DNA from: Bacilli bacterium
Lineage (GTDB): Bacteria > Bacillota_I > Bacilli_A > RF39 > UBA660
NCBI GenBank assembly: GCA_022009835.1
Contig: CP091726.1
Span: forward strand, 1,394,624-1,458,623
Direction: 5' to 3'
DNA length: 64,000 nt
Part shown: one piece after another, positions 52,592 through 63,530 of the stretch
How the letters are laid out: every line of letters starts with the position of its first letter
Position numbering within the stretch: the first letter of the stretch is position 1
Notes under the pieces: generated by a model
What the model saw: only the letters and a program-made list of their open reading frames with translations
Told to the model about the DNA's origin: nothing
Databases searched by the model: none
Position numbers and translations under genes: made by a program

Positions 52592-53295
52592 TTATTTTTT
52601 GTTGTAATTCTTTATTTAATACATAAGTAGCTGTATAGAAAGTATCATATATATTATTAGTTAAAGAATTTTGATGATGCACTATTGCATTAGCTCCAAG
52701 TAATGATAATTGTATATAAGTTATACAACAACAAGTCAAATCAATATCATCACCAACTAAAATGATTTTATTATTATCTACTTTCCGATTTAATAATTCA
52801 TTATATGAAGCATACAACAATCTTCCACTTCCACAAGTTGGATCCAAAACACTTATATATCCATTGTTATTTAATTCTTGTGTCTTATCTTCTTGATCGA
52901 TTGTTATTTTTTTGACATAAGATTGCAAACCGGTAAAGGTGTAAAAAAACTGACTTACTTCTTTTTAACAATCCTAAATCTATATATACATCTCCAAGAA
53001 TATCTATTGGTTCTGATGTAGTATTATATTCATTAAATAATGAAGCTAATATTTTTAGGAAATTCTTCTTTTTTTCATTATCTAAATATTTATTTATTAT
53101 TCTTAAATATTCATTTTTCTCTTTTTTTCATTAAAATCAGCATTATTAGCGAGTGCATAGGCACAACATATTACAACATCCTTAAATACTTCATCCATTC
53201 CATATTTTTTTGCCCAAGTTTTTTTATAGAATTTAAAATAAAGTTTTTTTATCATATTTTTGTTTCATTAGTTTTTCATATTTTTTTCCTATCAT
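52557..53295 (-). CDS. N-6 DNA methylase-like protein of the element, frame breaks
   Basis: About 245 residues. KILKKLGKKYGMDEVFKDVV, a motif near SVSFFTPLPVCNLMSK, then YISVLDPTCGSGRLLYASYN (SAM-binding motif I), ILVGDDIDLTCCCITYIQLS and AIVHHQNSLTNNIYDTFY. A catalytic NPPY/DPPY is not seen, so it may bind SAM without methylating, or act with a partner. The start at 53295 is uncertain. A short broken piece upstream (53296-53432, DWGTTDHNSIFVFLK) may be its N-terminus or a separate peptide. Confidence 0.7.
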
Positions 53296-53440
53296 AAAGT
53301 TTCAACTTAATTATCGCATCACTGAATGCAACTGTGAAATTTTTTTAAAAAAACAAAAATTGAATTATGATCTGTTGTTCCCCAATCTAAAAAAAGTACA
53401 AAAAAACTCATCTTCATACTCTTCCTTAACAAAATACATA

Positions 53441-53472
53441 TAAAAAAAGAATCTAGGACATCCGAGATTCTT
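53441..53472 (-). terminator. intrinsic terminator
   Basis: On the minus strand AAGAATCT pairs with AGATTCTT and 7 T follow. It ends the transfer-gene transcript upstream of the methylase-like gene. Confidence 0.7.
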
Positions 53473-53476
53473 AATA

Positions 53477-53642
53477 TTAAACTAGGCTGTGGATTTTTTT
53501 AATTCTTCCATCTTCCAGCATTCTTATTGTTTCTATATCTTCTTCAACTAATTTTTGCTAACCTTCTTTGTGAATAACCACAAACATATTTTTCTTAGAT
53601 ATTTTTATTCTATATCCCATATCTTCTTTATACACTTTTTAT
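53477..53642 (-). CDS. small unknown element protein
   Basis: About 54 residues: YKEDMGYRIKISKKNMFVVI, HKEG and VEEDIETIRMLEDGRIKKIH. Start GTG (53642) with AAGGGGG about 10 nt upstream, or ATG at 53661. One break near 53573. Confidence 0.4.
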
Positions 53643-53694
53643 AATCCCCCTTAACATTCATAATTAAAAATCACTATATTTCATTTTTTTCTTT

Positions 53695-54075
53695 TTATTT
53701 CTTCATAAATTCTGTATGAAGATTCTTCAAATCAAACCAAGCTAATAAATTTTTTTATTAGAAAAATTCAAAATTAAAGGATCATCATTATCAAAATTTT
53801 TTCCAAAAAATTCTTGAATAGATAATCCCGATCCATCTAATAAATTACTAAGCAATTCATTTATATCATCCTTATAGTTATCATAAAACTTATTAGTATC
53901 GTCATAATAAATTAAATCAGTTATCATTCCTGATACACAACCATATCTTTGCAAATCTTCCAATTCTCTTATAAGTTCATCAGAATTACTATATTTTCTA
54001 TCTATATAATAATCTAAAAACACAATCATTTAGATCATTACCATTTTTTAATTCTTCTAAATATTCTTCAACCAT
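53695..54075 (-). CDS. DUF7222-like element protein, frame breaks
   Basis: About 125 residues: MVEEYLEELKNGNDLN, DELIRELEDLQRYGCVSGMI, TDLIYYDDTNKFYDNYKDDI and, after one T7 read as 5, NLLAWFDLKNLHTEFMKK. The YGCVSGMI..LIYY.DT.KFYD block is typical of a small protein encoded beside VirB4 and peptidase genes on Firmicutes elements. The family number is from memory. Confidence 0.55.
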
Positions 54076-54087
54076 ATACCCCCCTTT

Positions 54088-55090
54088 TTATCGCTTATAA
54101 TTAAAATCAACATATTCCAAGACGTCTGCTTGTTCTCCATTAATCTTTAATCCAACGTGCAAATGTGAGCCTGTGCTAAGTCCAGTTGTAGAAATGTTTC
54201 CTAACTGTACACCTTCTTTAATTGGAGTTCCAATTCTATACATCAAAGGCACACTGTCTGACTTGATATGATGATAAGTTATTTCCATTCCATTATTACA
54301 AGCAATAGTTACATAATTTCCTACTGAATTACCAGAGTCTTTGTACGGCAAATCATTAAACTGTGTATTTACAATATTTTTAATTGTTCCTTCACACATG
54401 TTATAAAATGGTAATCCTAATCTTGCACCAAAATCCCAACCACTATGAAAGTTTACTCTATCTTGTTCTTTTTCTGATAATCCTAAATCAACATCTCTCA
54501 TTTCAAATACCATTGATGTAACCACAAAAGAATCCTTTAATGGAAAAACAAAAGGTAAATATGGATAATCTTCAGAATATTCTTGTGAAGTGGTAATATC
54601 TACATTATCCACTTCACAAAGATTTAATTTTTCTATATACACACCATTACTATTGGTATCACTTTCTATTGTATATTCTGGTATATTAGAATCCATTTTT
54701 ATTTGCTTACATATTGTTTTGATTGGTATCATCTGTTTCTTCTCTGAATTCAAATTATTCAAATAAGCTTGTTCCCATTCTTGGTATGAAAGTGTAGTTG
54801 TATCTAAAGTATTATGTGTTCTTTGAAGATAAAATACTAATCTTTCAAGAGACACATAACCATCACTAATTAAATGACTATTTAAAAAGAGTTCTATACC
54901 TTTCTGTATAAATGTAATTATTGGCAACTGTAACAGAACCTCTTTTTTCTTCAGATTGTTTTTTCAAATTTTTCATAACCAATCGCTGTTCCTGTTGCTG
55001 TTGAAATTATACCTATAATTATAACCACAAACATAACAATTCCTACTATAATCATAGATAATTTAAACTTTAATAAATTTTTTTAAGCAT
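54088..55090 (-). CDS. membrane-anchored M23 peptidase of the transfer channel, frame breaks at the N-terminus
   Basis: About 330 residues. After repair MLKNLLKFKLSMIIVGIVMF starts a single membrane helix. Then ELFLNSHLISDGYVSLERLV, and a LytM/M23 domain with HSGWDFGARLGLPF (His and Asp zinc ligands), YHHIKSDS and TGSHLHVGLKIN (HxH). It should open peptidoglycan for the type IV channel, the role of VirB1-like enzymes in Gram-positive systems. From 54088 to 54927 the frame is intact. Its start overlaps the VirB4 stop. Confidence 0.85.
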
Positions 55091-57600
55091 AATTTCCTTT
55101 GTTTAATACACCATCATCATCACTTTCGCCCATGTAATATGTTTGAAGTGGCGTTGCAAAAAAACATTAACCCTTAATCTATTTTTTTGTTAGTTATGTT
55201 AAGTAAAAAAATTGCCCTTGATTTGCTCTACTTAAAAAAATGCTTTTTTTGAGTTTCTGTTAAAGGCGTATTAGAATAGAGTTTTTTTCTACTGCCTCAA
55301 CATCACTATCTTTTAACATACCTGTTACCTGATATTGACAATTATTAAATATTGCAGAAGCATGTCTTAAAATATTAGTTCTAGTAGTAAAATCTGTTGG
55401 TTGTTGACTAGCTACCACTATACCTAATTTATATTTCCTTGCTCTTCTATTTAATTGATCGAAATATTTTAATAATGTAGGATTATCTTCGTCAATATAG
55501 TTATGAAATTCATCCAATACAATCAACATTTTTTGTTCTTTATTTAATTTTTCATTTTTTTCTTTTTATTGTGTACAATCTCATTACTTAAATAGGTAAG
55601 CAAATTAATCATTTGAGTATTTATTAATCTTTTACTAGAATTAAATAATAATTCCTGTAAATTAAAAAAACGATAAGATTATTATTTAAATCTATCGTTG
55701 TAATTCCATTAAATAAATTTGCATCTTGACCTATTACCATTCTTTTTTTAATAACACTTCAATATTTACAAGTATTTTTAAGTAAATCCTTATTATCACA
55801 AGTTTTTTGCATTTCTAACAAATAAGCATACAAATCTGAAAATATTGGATAATCTTTAGGTGTCATTTTTTCGTATTCTTCTAACGTGGTATTTTTAGAA
55901 ATACCTCTTGAGTTATAAAATTTTTCAACTATATCTAATAGAACTACTAATTCTTTTTTTCAGTAATATCTTCAAATGCTGTTGAAAAGAAATTTTCTAA
56001 AAAAATCCTAAATGTTTACCTAATATTGAAGTTTCCTCATCTTCATCTGTCATAATATATCTAATTTGAAGTGGATTAATTAAACTTTTACTGGATAAGT
56101 CTATATGTTCTCCACCACATCTTTCACATAACTTTTGTAGTTCGTTTTCTATATCGAACAAGAACAATTTTGTTCCTCTTGCAAATTCGTTAGTTGCAAG
56201 TAATTTTAGTAAATAACTTTTACCGCTACCACTTGTACCTATAACTCCAATATTATGGCTTGTTCTATTTTTTTATTTAAATAAAATGGATCAAAAAAAA
56301 TATTGGAAGTCCATAAGCAGAATCTTCTCCTATCAACCAACCAGTAGAATCATTATGATAGTTTTTCGGTAAAAGAAAAAAATGTAGATGCCAAAGTTAG
56401 AGTTGGTAAATACATAGCATAATCTTTTAAAACCTTTGGTAGTTAAATCATAAGCTTGCCATGCTTCCATTTGCCTCATTCTTGGAACTTCAACTTTAAT
56501 TTGGTAAAGCTCTGCATTTCTTTTAATTTCCTTTACCAGTTCTTCTCTAGTTTTCTTATCACCACTTATTGCTAAAACAATAGATACATCTTTTTATCTT
56601 CTCATCATTAGATGAAATTTGTTCAATCAGTAATTTATAATTCCCCATCAAGTTTTTGCATTTCAGTAACATCACTTAAATTTTTTTGATGAATTATAAT
56701 CAGCAAGCACTGCCTTAAAACTACTATTAAGCACATTCAAAAGTTTTCCTTGTTCTATTGAATCATTAATAGTAACTGATGCCTTTATATTAGGTAAATT
56801 AATTATTCTATCTAAGAAACCATGTTCAATAAATAGTGGATAATTTTTAATAGAAAGTAACTGTACCTCTTCATCATCAAATTTTAACGTTGATATACCT
56901 TCATTTATTTTTATTGGTGTTATTAAATCTATAAAATCATAGTATATAATTTGATCTAAATTATTATTTGAAAAAAATACATATTACAAAAAAATTTTTT
57001 TATTAAATTCTTCTTATTAGTAATTTGCTCCAATTCAAGTTTTTGGAATAACGCCATTACAAGCGAGTTCAAACTCTTCTTTATTCTTTTTCTAAAGCTT
57101 CTTTATTTTTTTAGATATTATTGCTAAATAATAAGAACTAGCAGAAGTCATATTTTTCACTTTCTATTGCCTCTATAAAATTATGGTTATTAATTAAAAA
57201 TGTTTTTTTCTAACTTCATTATCTGTTTCATCAATTAATTTTTAAATAATTCTCTTTATTAACATTCAAATTAATCTTTTTCATCAAACTTATATGCCTT
57301 AATAGTAAATGGTAACCTGTATAATTTAGACAAAAATATGAAAAAAATGTATTTTTGTTCTTTATCACTAGTTAATGATAAGTCAATCGGATTAGCACTA
57401 TACATAAGTGCATATCCACCATTTTTTTAATGTAATAATACCATTATCACTTATATCTTTAATATTTGTAAAACATTGTGAATTTTGAACTTTCTTTTTC
57501 AAAAATCCCTTTTGATAAATAAATATCTTTTTTTATTCTTCTTTATTTTTATTTATCCTTTTTTTCTATTTTTTTATTTTTTTGTATTCTTTAATTTTTA
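55083..57600 (-). CDS. VirB4-type conjugation ATPase, many frame breaks
   Basis: About 830 residues. N-terminal part DISDNGIITLKNGGYALMYS, DLSLTSDKEQKYIFF and LSKLYRLPFTIKAYKF. Walker A NIGVIGTSGSGKSYLLKLLA near 56240, then RGTKLFLFDIENELQKL. Walker B MLIVLDEFHNYIDEDNPTLL, IVVASQQPTDFTTRTNILRH and FATPLQTYYMGESDDDGVLN near the end. The order is correct for VirB4/TraE. It energises assembly of the channel. Breaks occur about every 150 bp at A/T runs, but motif residues are intact. Confidence 0.87.
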
Positions 57601-57645
57601 TCTAATAATTTATTTATAAAAAAACCAACCCCCTAACTTTAGTCT

Positions 57646-57910
57646 TTATAAAAAAATAGTAATTTCTATTTTTTTAAACATAAACTTTGTAAATAAACCA
57701 AATAATTTATACATTCTATTACACTTACTAAAAATCCATAGGAATTAATGCTAATACTCCAATAAATATAACAATTATTGCAAGAGTATATAAATGTAAT
57801 AAAAAAAGAATTGTAAAGATTAGACCAAATATCGATCCTATAATTATATCTTCCAATTCTAAATTAAATAATCCTAAATTTCTTTTTATACTCTGTAGTG
57901 TGATGTACAA
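57646..57910 (-). CDS. PrgI/VirB3-like membrane protein, frame break
   Basis: About 85 residues: MYITLQSIKRNLGLFNLELE, two adjacent membrane helices (IIGSIFGLIFTILFLLHLY, LAIIVIFIGVLALIP) and MDFSKCNRMYKLFGLFTKFM. Size, two helices and position just before virB4 fit PrgI. A T5 after MDF breaks the frame (fits as 4). Confidence 0.75.
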
Positions 57911-57925
57911 CCAAATTCCCCCTTT

Positions 57926-59601
57926 TTATATACTATCTTTTTCATTACCATAATCCATAATATTAGGACGACTTCTATATCTATGACTATGTGGATTTCC
58001 TATATTTTTTATACTATCAAAAGCACCACCAAAACCTGATTTGATATTATTAATACCTTGTTGTGCTAATGATACTCCGCCTTTAATATAATCAACATTA
58101 TATTTATCGTTAGAAAAATCCCATTTTTTCGCAGCATCTGCAATATTACTTTCACCTTTAGCATCCAACATTCTTCCATAAGCTCTTGCTAATGGATTTT
58201 TACTATCTTGCATCATTTGACCTTTCATCATTTGTGCTAATCCTTTACCTACTTGATTATTAAAACCTTTTGATAATCTTGCATTTGCCTTAGGATTAAC
58301 ACTTGCAAGACCATGTCTCATTCCATTTAAAGCTTGAAAACCACCTTTAGCAAGTTGTCCTATACCCTTACCTGCTTTTACTCCACCAATAGTAGTATTT
58401 TTCATTGCTCCTAAAGTTCCAGCCATAAGTGTTCCTCCAGCAGCTATTCCTCCTGTTAAACCTCTCATAGCCATAATCATATCTCTACCAGAGTTAGCAG
58501 ATACATTATCACCAATAAAACGATTTAAAGAAGTACAACCTGTCATAAGCATCATAGCACATCCTAAATATAAAATTGATTGTGCAACTGTTTTTGTGTA
58601 AAAATAATCTAAACTATTTATTTCTACACTATTTTGAATTGCATTAAACATTATAGAAGTTAGACCAATTAATAACATCATTGCACCTGCTTGTAAAACT
58701 AATGATGCTAATTGTTGATATAAAGCCGATCGTTGTTCTCTTCTACCAACTGATGTGGCAATTACAAGCGGTGAGATTGTCATTAAAAATGCTAATTCTA
58801 ATTGCCTTCTACCTAACATTAAAACAGCAAACCCAACACTAAATAAAAATATAATTCCTATTACTATTCCAAATAAAAAGTTATAGGAGAAAGCATAATC
58901 TTGTCCATCATTCCATAACCCCTTTTTATAGATTGTACAACGATATGAAAAAGCTCCCGAATCTGATACATCACTAGCTGTAATAGTATCATTTCTAATC
59001 AATTTTTCAAAATCTTCCATAGTGTTTGCTTTGCTTGTATCAGCATAGCCATCCAAATATTCTTTTATATCTTTAACGTTTTCTTTATCAACTTTTTCTC
59101 CATCTTTAACCATATAACAAGATTCATTTATACTTAAATAAGCACTTTTCATTTTATCGCCTATTGTTGATTGTTCTGTGTTAAAATTGTTATAAATAGA
59201 GTTAGATAAATTAATTCCTAAATTGATGCTAGTATTGAAAATCAAGTATATACTAAATATTAAAAAAACCACATTTGATTATTTCTTTAGCAATCTCAAA
59301 TAATGGTTGTTCATTATTATCCGCATCTAATATTCTAAATGATATTTTCCAAACAGAAAATAGTAATAATACGACAAAAAGATAATATAAAAAAAGGCAT
59401 TGAATATTTTTTTGTAAATGGTGAATTTTTCTATATTTTTCCAACATCTGAATAAAATTTAAACTATTTATTTTTTTGTGCTACATTATAAAGAGTATCG
59501 ATTGTTGAAAATATAATATTAACTATCCCTATTCCTATGCCTCTTAATATATCTAAAACGCCATATTTAATATCACTACTTATACTTAATATCTGAAACA
59601 T
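57926..59601 (-). CDS. VirB6/TrbL-like polytopic channel protein, frame breaks at the N-terminus
   Basis: About 555 residues. MFQILSISSDIKYGVLDILR, then membrane helices, an extracellular loop (about 130 residues, two Cys), three more helices around RRQLELAFLMTISPLVIATS, VLQAGAMMLLIGLTSIMFNA and QSILYLGCAMMLMTGCTSLN. A Gly/Ala-rich cytoplasmic tail ends RPNIMDYGNEKDSI. The main frame 57926-59272 is intact. The first part (59253-59601) is joined through runs read as 4 or 5. Typical of the Tn1549/CTn-like channel protein. Confidence 0.82.
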
Positions 59602-59602
59602 A

Positions 59603-59941
59603 TTACCCCAATATATCAATAACAAAATTGATAATAGAAGGAACTAAGATTAAAAGTGCTACTCCACCTAATGTATAAAGAATAGTTTTTTTCCTTCTTT
59701 GTTTTGTTTCATCATCTCCAATTATAAATTGAATTACAAAAACAACTAAAGCAATAAATGACAAAACTATACCAAATATCTGAACTTTAGTAGCTAAACT
59801 TTTAATTATCGCTCCAAGACTTTCAATAGTTACATTACCACCTTCTATTTTTTCAACAGCATATACATTAGTTGTTAGAAAAAGATGATATTAAGCTCAT
59901 AACTACTGTCATAACTTTTTATACTATTTTTTTAATATCAT
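59603..59941 (-). CDS. VirB2-like pilin with signal peptide, frame breaks
   Basis: About 110 residues. Signal sequence ending SSFSNNVYAVEKIEGG or similar (broken near 59880). Then GNVTIESLGAIIKSLATKVQ, membrane helix FGIVLSFIALVVFVIQFII, a basic loop GDDETKQRRKKT and a second helix ILYTLGGVALLILVPSIINF. Small, exported, two helices with a basic turn, in front of virB6: the plan of VirB2/TrbC pilins. Confidence 0.65.
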
Positions 59942-60059
59942 TTATAATAGATACAATCTTTTTTTATTCTTTTTTTATATCAACCAACCCCTTCTTATAA
60001 TACTTTTTTTCTTCTTTTTATTAAATCATTAAAACAATGAAGTATTAATTTTTAAATTA

Positions 60060-60583
60060 TCATGTATTAACCCATCTTTTTCCCTTTTTTATCCTTTCTT
60101 CTAAACTAGCAATTAAACCATCTTGATTCTTTCCGAACAAATAAACATCATCATACAAAGTACATGCTGTATTATTATCAACTATAATATAAGCAATACC
60201 ATCTGATAATTCACTTTCACTTCGTTCTTCTGCATCTTGTTCTTTAGTTAGTTTATCAAGTGATTTTAAAGTATATCTACCTGCTGGGATATTAACATCA
60301 CTAGTTCGTAAAACTACTGCCACTATATCTAATTCCAACTCATTCACCTCTCTATCATATATAAAATATAGATTTCTAGCTTCTTTTTCACTTAACTTTA
60401 AATAGTCATATTTTGATATTTTTGATATAGACTTAAAAACTGACACTTTATCAGCATCAGTTTTTAAATACAATTCTAATTCTCCATTTTTGTTATTACC
60501 ATAATATTTAAAATCAATATTATACATATCATAAATATCAAGTAATTCATTTAATGAATATTTTTTTACTTTTTATCTATCAT
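60060..60583 (-). CDS. unknown element protein, frame break near the start
   Basis: About 172 residues. MIDKSKKYSLNELLDIYDMY, NIDFKYYGNNKNGELELYLK, VAVVLRTSDVNIPAGRYTLK and AYIIVDNNTACTLYDDVYLF, ending KKGKRWVNT. From 60527 the frame is intact. The proposed ATG overlaps the SSB stop. No domain recognised. Confidence 0.5.
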
Positions 60584-60961
60584 TATTTTTTTCCATTTCA
60601 TCAGAAGTTTCTTTTTTTCTTCCTTTTGGATTTGAAAGTGAATAAGCTAAATGCTTATAAGTTGTTACTATTGGATTGAAAGCCTTAATAGGTTCTTCCT
60701 CAGTACCATAATTTTTTTAATAGTATTATAACCATTTAAATATATTAACGAACCTTGTTTACTAATATTGCATATTTTCTCGGCATTTTTATCCCATAAA
60801 GTAAAGTCTAGAAAATCTACTATTTTTTCGCCTTCTTTAGTTTTATAATCCCTTTCACATGCTACACATACATTAGTAACTTTCGTTCCATCTTTTGTTT
60901 CTCTTAATATAGGCTCTTTTGTAAGTCTCCCTATTACTGTAAATTTATTTTCACTATTCAT
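60573..60961 (-). CDS. ssb: single-stranded DNA-binding protein, frame break
   Basis: About 128 residues. OB fold: MNSENKFTVIGRLTKEPILR, TKVTNVCVACERDY, IVDFLDFTLWDKNAEKICNI and QGSLIYLNGY. A T7 (60714-60720) breaks the frame; read as 5 it continues NYGTEEEPIKAF and ends DEMEKNNDR, without the acidic DDDIPF tip of chromosomal SSB. The start at 60961 follows AAGGGGGAA; an in-frame extension into the upstream gene is an artefact of another run. An element-borne SSB protects the transferred strand. Confidence 0.82.
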
Positions 60962-60983
60962 AATTTCCCCCTTTTTAATATTT

Positions 60984-63483
60984 TTATTTCTTTTTTTCCT
61001 TTTATCTCTTGAAAGTAAAACTAACACAATACCTAATCCACATAATGAAACTGGTATTAATATTTTTGTAATCATTAGCAAATGTATTTGGCACATCAAT
61101 AACAATTTTTTCATTTGATAAAGTATCTTTTACTATATCTCCATTGTTTAAAATCTCAAACTCATGAATCTCATCATTTAATATATATCCTTCAGGCGCT
61201 TCCTTTTCAACAAACTTATATTTTTTACCACTTTCCAAGCCTTTTACATAAAGTTTTCCAAACTTATCAGTTCTTCCACTATAAATTAAAATATCATCTT
61301 CTGTATAGATTTCAATTAAAGCACCTTCAACAGGTTCACCAGTAGATAAATCAACTTTAGATAATTCAAAAATCACCTTTTGATAAATAATTCTTTTTGA
61401 TTTATTGTTAATTTTATTATGTCAGTATATTGATCTTTGTATTTTTATTTCAAAAACAATATGGTTTACTATTTAATACATGGTTTCCAACTGTCTTAGT
61501 TTCAATTAAACAATATTTACCTAAATATAGATTGGTTAATTTAAAATATCCATCTTTTGTAACAAAAGATTTTATTAATTGTTTATCTTTGTAAATTAAT
61601 GTACCATCTCCAGCATAAATATCACCATCAGCAATTAAGTCATAATGTACTCCATCTAGTTCTATTTCTTCATATCTAAATGTTCCATTTTCTATAACTA
61701 GTTTTTCACCAACCTTTTTAATCTCAACTTCTCCCTTAACCTCTTTGTTTTCAAATTGAACTTCTAGCATAAGTCCAAATTCATCATCTTGAATAAATTT
61801 ACTATTTTCATCAATACTGAATCTTAGTGGTACATTATTCCAAACATATCCAAGAATACTTTGCTCTTCCAATTCTTCTATTTGATAATTTCCATGTCCT
61901 AAAACATAAGGAGTTATAAATACTCCGTTTTTGTTTCAAATATACATATTTTTCTTGATTAGGATATGTTATATTTTTGACACACATATTCTCCTGTATC
62001 AAGATTTTTAATTCTAAATTTAATTCCATCTCTAACTAAAACTTTATTTGATTTACTATCTACTTTTTACTAATTTAAGCTTTAGCAGTTATTTCAGCAT
62101 TGGTTGCAACTTTAGTAATTTTTCAGCGGAATCTTCATTGATAACAATTTTTAAAGTCATCCAATTTCTCGTGATTATATGTAGTGTTTTTGTTTAACTA
62201 TATAAGTTCCATAAGGAAGTTTCACTGATAATCTACCTGTAGTATCAGTAGTAGCACTTTCATATAATTCCATACTTGATTCTAAATAAAACTCAAATGT
62301 AATATTAGGCTCTGCTTTTTAAAATCATACTTTTTGCCACCATCAGAAAAACATTTTATATAATTCAAATTCTTTTTCAATAACTTGTTCATGAACTACT
62401 ATTTTTAGGATTTAAATTGTTTTTCTGTGATTTCAAAATAATATTTTTTGTTGAATCTAGTTTATAGCCCAAACTGCTTTTTTTCTTCTAACAAATAAAA
62501 TTTGCCCAACTTAGGTAAATAATCACTCGTTACTATACCATTTCCAGTTGTAGTTGTTTCTCCAATTCTAGAATTATATTCATCATATATTCCATATATA
62601 GCACCTTTTAGACTAGCATCTCCTAATGGTTTATAAGATAAAGTTTTAGAATCAATTTTTTTCTAATGAAACCTTGCCACCTAAAGCATTAACTTTGACA
62701 GCAACATATAACGGATCATCTATTCCAAAAATAACCCATTTTTTTGTGATTTTTAAATCTGTTCCTACAAAAAAATTGTAGTAGGATTATTCGTATACAT
62801 TCTTTTTCCTTTAAAATCACAGTAGTTTCACCTATTTTAGTTGGTGTTACTAGTAAATTATTACCATTTATAGAAACATTAGCGCCATTACTTTGATGCA
62901 CTGCATAATCTGATAAATAGCCAGTAGTATCAGTAAATGTTATAGTTTCATTTATAATACCTGTTTTTAGTAGTTTCGGTAAATTTTTGGTTGATTATAA
63001 TGAGTAGAAACAAGTTTCTTTTATTTCATTTTTCATAATCAATATTTATGAAATTTCCATATCCATATCGTTCTGTCCAAAATTCAATAATTTGTCCTCC
63101 TGTTTCTTCCCATATAAGTGCTTGAGCAGCCATTCTATACCTTAATGTATTATGACCAGGATAATCATACCCATAATAACCATATAATTGAATTTTTCTG
63201 ATTTATTTCATCTGAATATGGAGAATTAGTCCATCCTATTTGTCCATTATAATCATGAACTGTTATGTCAATTCCTGGTTCAATACAATACACTGTTTTC
63301 CCATCCATTGTATATGTATGATATTGAGCTGACATATATGGCTTTCCGCCACCACGACGAGTATAATATACATCATCAATAGGTCCTTCTACTAGTGTTG
63401 CCGCGCTAACATTGACGCAACCTAATAGCATAAAAAAAGCACTAACGACAAACATCAGTGCAAATTTATATTTACTTTTTCAA
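60984..63483 (-). CDS. thioester-domain surface adhesin with Cna-B/SpaA repeats and a sorting signal, frame breaks
   Basis: About 830 residues. Start probably TTG 63483 after AAGGGGG. Signal peptide KFALMFVVSAFFMLLG to SAA. Thioester domain: GGKPYMSAQYHTY, TVYCIEPGIDITVHDYNG with the reactive Cys and, in the next frame, RMAAQALIWEETGGQ with the partner Gln. Repeated SpaA/Cna-B modules follow, for example GEVEIKKVGEKL, LIADGDIYAGDG, VDLSTGEPVEGALIEIYTED and YKFVEKEAPEGYIL. The end is DVPNTFAN, a membrane helix LIPVSLCGLGIVLVLL and a basic tail. Probable substrate of the element's sortase. Confidence 0.82.
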
Positions 63484-63501
63484 ATTTTTTTATTCCCCCT
63501 T

Positions 63502-63527
63502 AAAAAAACACAATAAATATTGTGCCG
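63502..63527 (-). terminator. intrinsic terminator
   Basis: On the minus strand CACAATA pairs with TATTGTG (2-nt loop) and 7 T follow. It separates the lipoprotein-like gene upstream from the adhesin. Confidence 0.65.
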
Positions 63528-63530
63528 TAA

